This document shows positions 30,032 to 39,861 of a DNA stretch of 64,000 nt, one piece after another (position 1 is the first letter of the stretch; each line of letters starts with the position of its first letter). Source of the DNA: Thauera chlorobenzoica (GTDB taxonomy: Bacteria; Pseudomonadota; Gammaproteobacteria; Burkholderiales; Rhodocyclaceae). The notes under the pieces are model-generated. The model had not been told where the DNA came from and ran no database searches. It was given only the letters and a program-made list of their open reading frames with translations. Where the stretch lies: contig NZ_CP018839.1 of assembly GCF_001922305.1 (NCBI RefSeq), forward strand, positions 1,612,001 to 1,676,000. Direction: 5' to 3'. The translations under genes and the position numbers were made by a program.

Positions 30032-31561
30032 TCAGTCGCCGGTGCCGGAGAGGAACAGGCGATAGGCCGGGTTGTCGCTTTCGGCGACGTATTCGTAGCC
30101 CAGGCGCTGGAGGAAGCCGGCGAACGCCGGCTTGTCCGCGGGGGGGACCTGCATGCCGACGAGCACGCGGCCGAAGTCCGAGCCGTGGTTGCGGTAATGG
30201 AACAGCGAGATGTTCCAGTCCGAGCGCAGATTGGAGAGAAACTTCATCAGTGCGCCGGGACGTTCGGGGAAGGTGAACCGGTACACGACCTCGTTGTCGG
30301 CCTGCGGCGAGCGCCCGCCCACCATGTAGCGGACGTGGGTTTTCGCCATCTCGTCGTCGGTGAGATCGAGCGCAGGCAATTCGTGGCGCGCGAGCATCTC
30401 GACCAGGCGGCCGACTTCACCGCGATTGTGCACGGTGACGCCGACGAAGATGTGGGCGAGCTCGGTGTCGGCGTAGCGGTAGTTGAACTCGGTGATGTTG
30501 CGGTTGCCGATCACGCTGATGAATTTCCGGAACGAGCCGGGCTTTTCCGGGATCGTCACCGCCAGCAGCGCTTCGCGCTGTTCGCCGAGCTCGGCGCGTT
30601 CGGCGATGAAGCGCAGGCGGTCGAAGTTCATGTTTGCCCCCGAAGCCACCGCGACCAGGTTCTTGTCGCGCAACTTGTGACGGCGGGCGTATTCCTTGGC
30701 GCCGGCGACGGCGAGCGCGCCGGAGGGTTCGAGGATGGAGCGGGTGTCCTCGAAGACGTCCTTGATCGCCGCGCAGATGGCGTCGTTGTCGACCAGGATC
30801 ATCTCGTCCACGTACTGCTGGCAGAGGCGGAAGGTCTCGTCGCCGACGCGCTTGACCGCGGTGCCGTCGGCAAAGATGCCGACCTGCTCGAGTTCCACCG
30901 GCCGTCCCTCGGCGAGCGACAGCGTCATCGCGTTGGCATCGACGGTCTCGACTCCGATGACTTTCGTCTCCGGGCGCAGGCGCTTGATGTAGGCAGCCAC
31001 CCCGGCGAGCAGGCCGCCGCCGCCGACCGCGCAGAACACCGCGTGGATCGGTTTCGGGTGGGCGCGCAGGATTTCCATGCCGATGGTGCCCTGGCCGGCG
31101 ATCACGTCGGGGTCGTCGAAGGGGTGGACGAACGTCAGCTTCTCGTTCTTTTCCAGCTCCTTGGCATGGGTGTAGGCGTCGGAGTAGGACTCTCCGGCGA
31201 GCACCACTTCGCCGCCGCGGGCCTTGACCGCATCGACCTTGATCTGGGGCGTGGTGTCCGGCATCACGATTACTGCGCGCACGCCCAGCTTCGCGGCCGA
31301 TAGTGCCACGCCCTGGGCGTGGTTGCCGGCCGAGGCGCAGATCACCCCCCGGCGCAGGGCCTGCGGCGACAGCCTGGCCATCTTGTTGTAGGCGCCGCGG
31401 ATCTTGAAGCTGAACACCGGCTGCATGTCCTCGCGCTTCAGGTAGATGCGGTTGTGGGTGCGCGCCGACAGGTTGGTGGCGAGGTCGAGCGGGGTTTCGA
31501 CGGCGACGTCGTACACCTGCGCGGTGAGGATGCGTTCCAGGTAATCCGTGGGGGTGCTCAT
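30032..31561 (-). CDS. ilvA: Threonine ammonia-lyase, biosynthetic
   Basis: A 509-residue protein. The PLP domain (about 15-330) has the Schiff-base lysine in FSFKIRGAYN, CASAGNHAQGVA and the phosphate loop CAVGGGGLLAG. Two C-terminal ACT-like regulatory regions follow (about 335-410 and 430-505), as in E. coli IlvA, so feedback inhibition by isoleucine is expected. It deaminates threonine to 2-oxobutanoate for isoleucine. ATG 31561 fits family length; the frame stays open upstream but overlaps hprK. Confidence 0.92.
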   Translation of the reverse strand: MSTPTDYLERILTAQVYDVAVETPLDLATNLSARTHNRIYLKREDMQPVFSFKIRGAYNKMARLSPQALRRGVICASAGNHAQGVALSAAKLGVRAVIVMPDTTPQIKVDAVKARGGEVVLAGESYSDAYTHAKELEKNEKLTFVHPFDDPDVIAGQGTIGMEILRAHPKPIHAVFCAVGGGGLLAGVAAYIKRLRPETKVIGVETVDANAMTLSLAEGRPVELEQVGIFADGTAVKRVGDETFRLCQQYVDEMILVDNDAICAAIKDVFEDTRSILEPSGALAVAGAKEYARRHKLRDKNLVAVASGANMNFDRLRFIAERAELGEQREALLAVTIPEKPGSFRKFISVIGNRNITEFNYRYADTELAHIFVGVTVHNRGEVGRLVEMLARHELPALDLTDDEMAKTHVRYMVGGRSPQADNEVVYRFTFPERPGALMKFLSNLRSDWNISLFHYRNHGSDFGRVLVGMQVPPADKPAFAGFLQRLGYEYVAESDNPAYRLFLSGTGD

Positions 31562-31698
31562 GGCCGGCTTGTGCTCTGCTGCAAAGCGTTCGAGCGTAAC
31601 AGCCGATCCTGCACCGCGGCAAGCCCGGGGCCGACAGTGCGGGGCCGGAGCGGGGCGCAGGGGCGCCTCCGGCGGCAGAGGCCTGTCCGTGCCCGCGC

Positions 31699-32646
31699 TC
31701 AGGTGTCGCTGGCGCCCGGAATGCCCTGCATGGCCCGGGCCTGGCGATCGATGAACTCCTGGGTGGAATCGATGCCGCGCAGCTGGAGGATGGTCGAGCG
31801 CACTGCGGCTTCGAGCAGGACCGCGAGGTTGCGACCGGCGGCGACCGGCAGCACCACGCGTGCGACGCGCACGCCGAGGATGTCCTGCTGTTCCTGCTGC
31901 AGCGGCAGGCGGCTGGGGTCGCCGGCACCGGGCTGGCGGCGCTCGAGGTGGCACACCAGGCGCAGGCGCATCTTCCGCCGGCACGCCGTTTCGCCGAAGA
32001 TGGTGCGGATGTTGAGGATCCCCAGGCCGCGCACTTCGATGAAGTCCTGCAGCATCTCGGGGGAGCGTCCTTCCAGCACCGCGGGGGCGATGCGCGACAG
32101 CTCGACGATGTCGTCGGCGACCAGTCCGTGCCCGCGCGAAATCAGCTCGAGGGCGAGTTCGGACTTGCCCGCCCCCGAATCACCGGTGATCAGCACGCCG
32201 AGGCCGAGCACGTCCATGAACACCCCATGCAGGGAGATCTTTTCGGCGAGCTCGCGCGACAGATGCAGGCGCAGCAGGTCGATCACGCTGGCCGACGGCT
32301 GCGGTGTGGTAAACAGCGCCACGTCGTAGGTCTGGCAGGCGCCCAGGAGGACGGCCACCGCTTCGCAGCCATCGGCGACGATGATCGCCGGCGGCCGTGC
32401 GGCGAGGATTTCCTTGATGTGGTGCGAAACCTTGTCGTGGGACTGACGCAGGGACCAGGCCAGTTCCGCCGCACCGAGGACCTGCAGGCGGGAAGGGTGG
32501 ATCAGGTTGAGGTGGCCGACCAGGTCGGCGGGCCAGATGCGTTCGTCGGCGACCGAAATGCGGGCGTCGAGCCGGCCGCTCACATGGGTGAGCTGCAGGC
32601 TGTGGCGGTGGGCTTCATACAGCCGCGCGACGCTGGTCTGACGCAT
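31699..32646 (-). CDS. hprK: HPr kinase/phosphorylase
   Basis: A 315-residue protein. The Walker A loop is GDSGAGKS (155-162), LHGVFMDVLGLG lies just before it, and the family-specific EVRGLGILNI comes later. It phosphorylates and dephosphorylates HPr on a serine. In proteobacteria it accompanies an incomplete, regulatory PTS. It overlaps ptsN by 32 bases, so the two are translated together, and it ends the rpoN-hpf-ptsN-hprK run. No ptsH or ptsI is in the window. Confidence 0.92.
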   Translation of the reverse strand: MRQTSVARLYEAHRHSLQLTHVSGRLDARISVADERIWPADLVGHLNLIHPSRLQVLGAAELAWSLRQSHDKVSHHIKEILAARPPAIIVADGCEAVAVLLGACQTYDVALFTTPQPSASVIDLLRLHLSRELAEKISLHGVFMDVLGLGVLITGDSGAGKSELALELISRGHGLVADDIVELSRIAPAVLEGRSPEMLQDFIEVRGLGILNIRTIFGETACRRKMRLRLVCHLERRQPGAGDPSRLPLQQEQQDILGVRVARVVLPVAAGRNLAVLLEAAVRSTILQLRGIDSTQEFIDRQARAMQGIPGASDT

Positions 32647-33100
32647 CGGCGCCCCAGTTCAGGAACATCCGGTGGATGGTGGCCGCGTCCGGAGCGTTCT
32701 GCAGGGTGTCGCGGAAATCGCGGTCGCTGAACATCTGGGCAAGCTCGGAGAGCAGTTGCAGGTGGGTTTCGTTCGCCTGCTCGGGAACCAGCAGGACGAA
32801 CAGCATGTTCACCGGGCGGCCGTCGGGGGCGTCGAACTGCACGGGGGTGGCCAGGCGCAGGAAGGCGCCGGCGGCTTCCTTGAGTCCCTTGATGCGGCCG
32901 TGGGGAATGGCGATACCCTGGCCGAGGCCGGTGGAACCGAGGCGTTCGCGGGTGAAAAGGCTGTCGAACACCGTGCTGCGGGCGATGCCCTGGTTGTTCT
33001 CGAAAAGAAGGCCAGCCTGTTCGAAGACGCGTTTCTTGCTGCTGGCTTCGAGGTCGACCACCACGTTGGACAGTGGCAGGAGTTGGGGTATGAGGCTCAT
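32615..33100 (-). CDS. ptsN: Nitrogen-regulatory PTS EIIA(Ntr)
   Basis: A 161-residue PTS_EIIA type 2 domain. The phosphorylated histidine is H67 in GIAIPHGRIKG. GLLFENNQGI and LFVLLVPEQAN are typical. It takes phosphate from NPr and regulates nitrogen and potassium pathways rather than transporting sugar. It overlaps hprK at its 3' end. Confidence 0.92.
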   Translation of the reverse strand: MSLIPQLLPLSNVVVDLEASSKKRVFEQAGLLFENNQGIARSTVFDSLFTRERLGSTGLGQGIAIPHGRIKGLKEAAGAFLRLATPVQFDAPDGRPVNMLFVLLVPEQANETHLQLLSELAQMFSDRDFRDTLQNAPDAATIHRMFLNWGADASDQRRAAV

Positions 33101-33196
33101 TCGCTGGGAAATTTGTGCAGTGCCCGTGCCGCGGGTGCCTGGTGAGGCAGGGGAGCGGCCCGGGCCGCATGTAAACGGCGGCGTGAAAACGCGCGC

Positions 33197-33202
33197 ATTA
33201 TA
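33197..33202 (-). promoter_or_regulatory. Possible -10 for ptsN-hprK
   Basis: TATAAT on the minus strand in the 136-base gap between hpf and ptsN, 97 bases before the ptsN start. No convincing -35 is visible at 16-18 bases. Confidence 0.3.
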
Positions 33203-33236
33203 AACGTAGCCCGGGCCTTGAACTGCAAAGAAAGCG

Positions 33237-33560
33237 TCAGGCTTCGGGAACCTGGTGCTTCAGCGCATCGTGGTTGTGCTCGGCCTGCTTCTGCTTGTAT
33301 TTCTGCACCTGGCGGTCGAGCTTGTCGGCCATGGCGTCGATCGCCGCGTACAGGTCGGCATCGTCGCTTTCGACGAAGATGTCCTTGCCGCGCACGTGCA
33401 GGGTGACTTCGGCTTTCTGCCTGAGCTTTTCCACCGAGAGGATCACCGCAACGCTGGTGACGTTGTCGAAGTGGCGGATCACGCGATCCAGCTTCGAGCT
33501 CACGTAGTCACGGATGGCCGGGGTGACTTCGATATGGTGCCCGGTGATGTTGAGGTTCAT
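33237..33560 (-). CDS. hpf: Ribosome hibernation promoting factor
   Basis: A 107-residue protein opening MNLNITGHHIEVTPAIRDYV, with the RaiA/HPF fold and a charged C-terminal tail ending in EHNHDALKHQ. The length matches the short HPF form that helps pair 70S ribosomes into inactive dimers at stationary phase. A good ribosome-binding site (AGGAG, five bases before ATG 33560) decides the start. It follows rpoN by 17 bases. Confidence 0.9.
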   Translation of the reverse strand: MNLNITGHHIEVTPAIRDYVSSKLDRVIRHFDNVTSVAVILSVEKLRQKAEVTLHVRGKDIFVESDDADLYAAIDAMADKLDRQVQKYKQKQAEHNHDALKHQVPEA

Positions 33561-33577
33561 GCTAACTCCTGTTGATG

Positions 33578-35017
33578 TCAGATGGACTTGCGCAGACTGA
33601 CCGGCGGAATATTCAGTGATTCGCGGTACTTGGCGATCGTCCGCCGCGCGACCACGATACCCTGCTGGCCCAGAACTTCTGCAATCCTGGCGTCGGATAG
33701 CGGTTTCTTGCTGTCTTCGGCATCGACCAACTGGCGAATCAGCGCACGAATCGCCGTCGAGGATGCCGCTCCACCGGTGTCGGTGGCGACGTGGCTGCCG
33801 AAGAAATACTTGAGTTCGAATACGCCGCGCGGGGTCGCCATGAATTTCTGCGTGGTGACGCGCGATACGGTGGATTCGTGCAGCTCGAGCTGGTCTGCGA
33901 TCTCCCGGAGAGTGAGTGGCCGCATCGCCACGTCTCCATGATCGAAGAACTGCCGCTGCTGGTCAACGATCGCCTGGGAAACGCGCAGGATGGTGTCGAA
34001 GCGCTGCTGCACGTTCTTGATCAGCCAGCGCGCTTCCTGCAACTGGGCACCGAGTCCGCCGCCCTGGGCGCGGTTCTGTTGCAGCAGGCTGGCGTACAGG
34101 CGGTTGATCCGCAAGCGCGGCATGGCTTCCTGGTTGAGGCGTACCGTCCACTGCCCGCGCAGCTTGCGCACGATGACGTCGGGCAGCACGTAGCGGGTTT
34201 CGTGCAGGCTGTAGCGCATGCCCGGATGCGGGTCGAGGCTGCAGATCAGCGCCTGGGCGGCGCGCAGGCTGTCGTCGTCGCAGCCGGTGAGCTTCTTCAG
34301 CTTGGCGAAATTGCGCTCGGCGAGCAGCGCGAGGTGCCTGTCGACGATCTCCAGTGCCAGCGTCCGGGTGCGGTCCTCGGGCAGGGTGCGCAGCTGCAGC
34401 GACAGGCATTCCTGCGGTGTGCGCGCGGCGATGCCGACCGGATCGAGGTGCTGCACGTGGTGCAACGCGATCGCCAGGTCGTCGAGCTCGACGCCGGACT
34501 CGGGGACGAGCAGCTCGAGGAGTTCTTCCAGCGGCTGATGCAGGTAGCCGTCGTCGTCCAGGGCCTCGATGATCAGCCGCGCCAGCGTGCGGTCGCGGTC
34601 CGACAGCGGGGACAGGGCGATCTGCTGGTCGAGGTGCTCGCGCAGCGAGATGCCGGCGGCCTGAAGATCCTGGTAGTCGGTGTCGTCGTCTTCGCCGCGG
34701 CTGCCGGCGCCCTGGCCGACGTTCGACCAGTCGATGCCTTCGTCCTCGGTGCCGTCGTGCGCGCGGGTGTCGGCCTCGCCCTCGCCGGGGGCGGGCGAGG
34801 GGTCGTGCACGGGTGCGGCGCCGGGCGAGGACGGGAGGCCATCCCCGCCTTCGCCGTCCTCGCCGTCCTCGCGCTCGAGCATCGGGTTCTCGAGCAGGAA
34901 ACGCTCGATTTCCTGGTTCAGCTCGATCGTCGACAGCTGCAGCAGCTTGATCGACTGCTGCAGCTGCGGGGTCAGCGTGAGGTGCTGGGAAAGCTTGAGC
35001 TGGAGGCTGGTTTTCAT
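33578..35017 (-). CDS. rpoN: RNA polymerase sigma-54 factor
   Basis: A 479-residue protein. The Gln/Leu-rich activator-contact region I is at the N-terminus (LKLSQHLTLTPQLQQSIKLLQ), followed by an acidic region II (about 50-125) and the core-binding domain. An HTH comes near residue 385, and the RpoN box ARRTIAKYRE is close to the C-terminus. It directs transcription from -24/-12 promoters that need enhancer-binding ATPases. It sits between lptB and hpf, the usual proteobacterial order. Confidence 0.95.
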   Translation of the reverse strand: MKTSLQLKLSQHLTLTPQLQQSIKLLQLSTIELNQEIERFLLENPMLEREDGEDGEGGDGLPSSPGAAPVHDPSPAPGEGEADTRAHDGTEDEGIDWSNVGQGAGSRGEDDDTDYQDLQAAGISLREHLDQQIALSPLSDRDRTLARLIIEALDDDGYLHQPLEELLELLVPESGVELDDLAIALHHVQHLDPVGIAARTPQECLSLQLRTLPEDRTRTLALEIVDRHLALLAERNFAKLKKLTGCDDDSLRAAQALICSLDPHPGMRYSLHETRYVLPDVIVRKLRGQWTVRLNQEAMPRLRINRLYASLLQQNRAQGGGLGAQLQEARWLIKNVQQRFDTILRVSQAIVDQQRQFFDHGDVAMRPLTLREIADQLELHESTVSRVTTQKFMATPRGVFELKYFFGSHVATDTGGAASSTAIRALIRQLVDAEDSKKPLSDARIAEVLGQQGIVVARRTIAKYRESLNIPPVSLRKSI

Positions 35018-35039
35018 CGGCTGGGAGGCGCCCGGTGGA

Positions 35040-35765
35040 TCACAGGCGGAAATGCTCGCCGAGATAGACCTGGCGCACCCGTTCGTTGTCGATAATGTCG
35101 GAGGGCAGGCCGCTGGCGAGGACCCGGCCTTCGCTGATGATGTAGGCGTGGTCGCAGATGCCGAGCGTCTCGCGCACGTTGTGGTCGGTGATCAGCACGC
35201 CGATGCCGCGCTCCTTGAGGAAGCGGATGATCTTCTGGATATCGATGACGGCGATCGGGTCGACCCCGGCAAAGGGTTCGTCGAGCAGGATCAGGCGCGG
35301 GTCGGTGGCCAGCGCCCGGGCGATCTCGCAGCGCCGGCGCTCGCCGCCGGACAGCGAGATCGCGCTGTTGTTGCGCAGGTGGCTGATCCCCAGCTCGTGC
35401 AGCAGCTCGTCGAGGCGGGCGTCGATCTGGCGGCTGTCGCGTTCGCCCTGGAGTTCGAGTACGGCGCGGATGTTGTCGGCCACGCTGAGCTTGCGGAACA
35501 CGCTCATTTCCTGCGGCAGGTAGGACAGGCCGAGGCGGGCGCGGGCGTGGATCGGCAGATGGGTGAGATCGGCGCCGTCCAGTTCGATCTGGCCGCCGTC
35601 GGCACGCACCAGGCCGACGATCATGTAGAAACAGGTGGTCTTGCCGGCACCGTTGGGGCCGAGCAGGCCGACGACTTCGCCGGCGCCGACTTCGAAGCCG
35701 ACGTCGTGGACCACGGTGCGCGCCTTGTAGCGCTTTTGCAGGCCGGTGACCTTAAGCAGACTCAT
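35040..35765 (-). CDS. lptB: LPS export ABC transporter ATPase
   Basis: A 241-residue ABC ATPase. Walker A is GPNGAGKTT near 36-44, the signature is LSGGERRR, and Walker B is [28 protein letters not shown] and the C-terminal YLGEHFRL are LptB hallmarks. With LptFG it powers LPS extraction to the LptCA bridge. lptC and lptA, which normally precede lptB, are absent; recX overlaps its start by 14 bases instead. Confidence 0.93.
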   Translation of the reverse strand: MSLLKVTGLQKRYKARTVVHDVGFEVGAGEVVGLLGPNGAGKTTCFYMIVGLVRADGGQIELDGADLTHLPIHARARLGLSYLPQEMSVFRKLSVADNIRAVLELQGERDSRQIDARLDELLHELGISHLRNNSAISLSGGERRRCEIARALATDPRLILLDEPFAGVDPIAVIDIQKIIRFLKERGIGVLITDHNVRETLGICDHAYIISEGRVLASGLPSDIIDNERVRQVYLGEHFRL

Positions 35766-36201
35766 CGTAGGGCTCTTTCAGCAGTTTGCGGATCAACTCC
35801 GGTGCAAAACCGCGGGTTTGCAGGAAACGCGCCTGGCGCGCCCAGGCGCGGGCGTCGGCGGGCGCCTGGGCGAAGCGGCTGTGGAGTACGGCGCGCGCAC
35901 GCTCGATGTCGGCGGCCGGGCATTCGCTTGCGAGGGCCTGCTCGATCAGCTCGCGGGCGATGCCGCGCCGGCCCAGCTCCAGGCGCAGGCGCGCATTGCC
36001 GAAGCGGCCTGCCTTGCTGCGCACGAAGGCTTCGGCGTAACGGGCGTCGGACTGCAGGCCGAGCTCGCCCATGCGGGTGATCAGGGCCTCGATTTCGTCG
36101 GCGCTGCCGTGGGCAGCGAGCTTCTTCGTCAGCTCGGCGCGCGAGTGGTCGCGCCGGGCCAGGTGGCGAAGTGCGCGCTCGCGCAGGCTCGGCTCGCCCA
36201 T
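35752..36201 (-). CDS. recX: RecA regulator RecX
   Basis: A 149-residue helical-repeat protein. [20 protein letters not shown] and [13 protein letters not shown] are typical of RecX repeats. It binds RecA filaments and limits their activity. It starts 16 bases after the recA stop, so both are under the same SOS promoter, and it runs 14 bases into lptB. Confidence 0.88.
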   Translation of the reverse strand: MGEPSLRERALRHLARRDHSRAELTKKLAAHGSADEIEALITRMGELGLQSDARYAEAFVRSKAGRFGNARLRLELGRRGIARELIEQALASECPAADIERARAVLHSRFAQAPADARAWARQARFLQTRGFAPELIRKLLKEPYDESA

Positions 36202-36217
36202 CGCTTTTCCGGCGCGG

Positions 36218-37258
<1,041 letters not shown>

Positions 37259-37333
37259 GGAGGTCGTTCCTGTGTGGTTGGCGGATTATGGCACAAAGGT
37301 TGCAGGCGTGCGGTGGGGCAGGCCGCTGGCGAC

Positions 37334-37362
37334 AGTGTATTAGCTGTATGAAAATACAGCAA
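37334..37362 (-). promoter_or_regulatory. recA promoter
   Basis: On the minus strand, -35 TTGCTG (37362-37357), a 17-base spacer and -10 TACACT (37339-37334). The start codon is about 75 bases downstream. The LexA operator covers part of the -35 and most of the spacer. Confidence 0.6.
37344..37359. promoter_or_regulatory. LexA (SOS) operator
   Basis: CTGTATGAAAATACAG: the CTG-N10-CAG form of the proteobacterial LexA box, with the TATG...ATA core. It overlaps the recA promoter, where LexA would block polymerase. Confidence 0.85.
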
Positions 37363-37517
37363 ACGGGGCGTGCGACCGGCGCCCTCCCCGAGGCCGGGGG
37401 GCACCATCGGCGCCGTGCCGCACAATGGCGTCCGGCGCGCCGCCCAGTATATGCCATCAAGATAGACTGGGCGTCCCTGCCGCCGCAGTCGGGGCCCGGG
37501 CGGCATGTGGGCAGCGC

Positions 37518-38006
37518 TCAGGCAGCGAGCTCGATAAGGATGCGCAGGGCACGGAGGACGGTCTGCCGGCGCACGGCTTCACGGTCGCCGGCGAAGTGCA
37601 GGGTTTCGCTCCGGGAAGGCTGGCCTTTCGCCGCCCAGCCCAGGCAGACCGTGCCTACCGGTTTGGCGGCGCTGCCGCCGCTGGGGCCGGCGATGCCCGA
37701 CACGGCGATGCTGATCTCGGCCCGGCTGCGCCCGAGCGCGCCTTCGGCCATTTCGCGCACGGTCGCCTCGCTGACCGCGCCGTGTGCGGCGAGGGTCTGC
37801 GGCGATACCCCGAGCATGTCGGTTTTGGCTTCGTTCGAGTAGGTCACGAAGCCGCGCTCGAACCACGCGGAGCTGCCGCCGATCGCGGTCACCGCGGCGG
37901 CGATCCCGCCCCCGGTGCAGGATTCGGCGGTGGCGAGGCGCCAGCCGCGCGCGGCAAGCGTGTCACCCAGGCGGCGGGCGAGGGCATCGAGTTCGGGGTC
38001 GGTCAT
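37518..38006 (-). CDS. pncC: Nicotinamide-nucleotide amidase (CinA C-terminal domain)
   Basis: A 162-residue protein with only the CinA C-terminal domain. It has TAESCTGGGIAAAVT, YSNEAKTDMLGV and SIAVSGIAGPSGGSAAKPVGTV. It deamidates NMN to NaMN, recycling NAD. ATG 38006 matches family starts; the open frame upstream would need TTG 38078. It follows pgpA by 52 bases. The frequent pairing of pncC-type genes with recA is also seen here, about 260 bases away. Confidence 0.88.
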   Translation of the reverse strand: MTDPELDALARRLGDTLAARGWRLATAESCTGGGIAAAVTAIGGSSAWFERGFVTYSNEAKTDMLGVSPQTLAAHGAVSEATVREMAEGALGRSRAEISIAVSGIAGPSGGSAAKPVGTVCLGWAAKGQPSRSETLHFAGDREAVRRQTVLRALRILIELAA

Positions 38007-38058
38007 CGCGGGCAGTGCTCCATTGCGGTTTCCGTGCGGCGATGGGGCCGGGCGGGGT

Positions 38059-38541
38059 TCAGGCGCCGATGAGGGCAACGAGGATCGCCAGCACCAGCAG
38101 GGTGTAGCCGGCGGCGAAAAGATCGTCGAGCATCACGCCGAAGCCGCCCTTGAAGGCGCGGTCGGCCCAGCGCACCGGTGGCGGCTTGACGATGTCGAAA
38201 AAGCGGAACAGCGCCACCGCAATGGCCTGCCAGAGCAGGCCCTGCGGCGTAAACAGCAGCACCAGCCAGGTCGCGACCATCTCGTCCCAGACGATGCCGC
38301 CATGGTCGGGTACGCCGAGCGCGCGCCCGGTGCGCTCGGCGGCGAGGGTGCCGGCGACGAACAGGCCGGTGAGGAGGGCGAGGAAGACGAACTCGGAGAG
38401 CGGCGCGCGGATCAGCGGGTAGAGTGCCCACGCCAGCAGCGTGCCTGCCGTGCCCGGCGCCCAGGGGGACAGCCCGGCGCCGAAACCGAGGGAGATGAAG
38501 TGGGCGGGGTGGCTCATCAGCAGGCGGGGAGTCGGGCGCAT
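38059..38541 (-). CDS. pgpA: Phosphatidylglycerophosphatase A
   Basis: A 160-residue membrane protein with about four hydrophobic segments. The family signatures are SPWAPGTAGTL near the N-terminus, GIVWDEMVATWLVL and DIVKPPPVRWADR. It dephosphorylates PGP to phosphatidylglycerol. ATG 38541 was chosen; an in-frame opening to 38775 is Arg-rich and overlaps thiL. It usually follows thiL, as it does here after a 167-base gap with no recognisable feature. Confidence 0.9.
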   Translation of the reverse strand: MRPTPRLLMSHPAHFISLGFGAGLSPWAPGTAGTLLAWALYPLIRAPLSEFVFLALLTGLFVAGTLAAERTGRALGVPDHGGIVWDEMVATWLVLLFTPQGLLWQAIAVALFRFFDIVKPPPVRWADRAFKGGFGVMLDDLFAAGYTLLVLAILVALIGA

Positions 38542-38708
38542 GGCGGGTCGAGGGGCGGTGTGGTCGAGTTGGACAAGGGCGGGCCGAAGAACGGCATCAC
38601 CAAAACGGCATCGGCGGAACCGGGTCAGCGCACCGCGCACGGGGCGAAGCCGGTGGTCGGTGGCGAACCGCCGCGGCCCGTGCCCGGTTGCGTTCCGGGT
38701 GACGCGGT

Positions 38709-39710
38709 TCAGCCGAAATGATCGTAGCCGGTGCGCGTCGTCGCCGCCAGGGTGCCGTCCGCTTCGCGCAGCCACAGTTCGCCCGAGGCCGCGGTCAGGG
38801 TGCCGATGCGATGCAGTGGCAGGGCGAGGCGGCGGCCGAGCTCTTCGATCCGGGGGCGGGCGGTGGCAGGGGCGGTAAACAGCAGCTCGTAGTCGTCGCC
38901 GCCGGACAGCAGGCTGCGGCGGCAGTGCTCGTCGCCGGCGCCGGTGCGGCGCAGTGCGGCCAGCGGCAGGGCGGCGACGTCGATCACGGCACCGCTGGCG
39001 GAACGTTCGAGGAGGTGGCCGAGGTCACCGAGCAGGCCGTCGGAGACGTCGAGCATCGCGCTCGCCAGCCCGCGCAGGGCGAGGCCGAGCGCCACGCGCG
39101 GCTGCGGGCGCTGCAAGGCGGCGATGCAGTCGGCGCGTGCCGCCGGGTTCAGCTCGACTTCACCACGCAGCGCTGCCAGCCCGAGCGCCGCGCGGCCGGG
39201 CTGGCCGGAGATCCACAGATCGTCTCCAGCGCGGGCGCCGGCACGGGTGATCGCCTGTCCCTGCGGCACCTCGCCGATGATGGTGACAGACAACGTCAGC
39301 GGGCCGCGGGTGGTGTCGCCGCCGGCCAGGTCGACCGCAAAGGCTTCGGCGCAGGCGAACAGGCCGCGTGCGAAGGCGGCGATCCAGGCCTCGTCGGCCG
39401 CCGGCAGGGCGGCGGCGAGCAGGGCCCAGCGCGGCTCGGCGCCCATCGCGGCGAGATCGGAGAGATTGACGGCAAGGGTCTTCCAGCCCAGGTCTTCGGG
39501 GTCGGTGTCGGGCAGGAAGTGGGTGCCGGCGACCAGCATGTCGGTGGACACGGCGAGCTGCATGCCGGGGCGGGCGCGGAAGAGCGCCGCATCGTCGCCG
39601 ACGGCGAGGTCGGTGTGGTGCGCGGCGCGGTCGAAATGGCGCCGGATGAGGTCGAACTCCGACACCGGGGCGGCAGGGGCGGAGGGTGGGGGGGGTGGTA
39701 CGAGGGGCAT
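38709..39710 (-). CDS. thiL: Thiamine-monophosphate kinase
   Basis: A 333-residue AIR-synthase-fold protein. SEFDLIRRHF is at the N-terminus, then VGDDAALF, STDMLVAGTHF, NLSDLAAMGA and LDVSDGLLGDL. It makes thiamine pyrophosphate from TMP. The extra Pro-rich N-terminus (MPLVPPPPPSAPAAP) is unusual, and a GTG before SEFDLI might be the real start. Confidence 0.9.
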   Translation of the reverse strand: MPLVPPPPPSAPAAPVSEFDLIRRHFDRAAHHTDLAVGDDAALFRARPGMQLAVSTDMLVAGTHFLPDTDPEDLGWKTLAVNLSDLAAMGAEPRWALLAAALPAADEAWIAAFARGLFACAEAFAVDLAGGDTTRGPLTLSVTIIGEVPQGQAITRAGARAGDDLWISGQPGRAALGLAALRGEVELNPAARADCIAALQRPQPRVALGLALRGLASAMLDVSDGLLGDLGHLLERSASGAVIDVAALPLAALRRTGAGDEHCRRSLLSGGDDYELLFTAPATARPRIEELGRRLALPLHRIGTLTAASGELWLREADGTLAATTRTGYDHFG

Positions 39711-39861
39711 GAGGTGGCTGGCGTGCGGCGCGCGGACGGCGCCCGGTAAGGGGGCAGCAAGCTTACCGCAGGCGCCGCGGGGTGTGAGCGCGTGCTTCCG
39801 GCCGGAGCATGCGTGTGTACTCTGCCCGGAAGCGCGGCGCGCAGCCGCCCGCGTGGTGCGC

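Noticed and set aside
33197-33206. Plus-strand TATAAA as a promoter
   Set aside because: No plus-strand gene follows; the same bases give TATAAT on the minus strand toward ptsN.
38542-38775. N-terminal extension of pgpA
   Set aside because: Arg-rich, overlaps thiL, and PgpA family proteins are about 160-170 residues.
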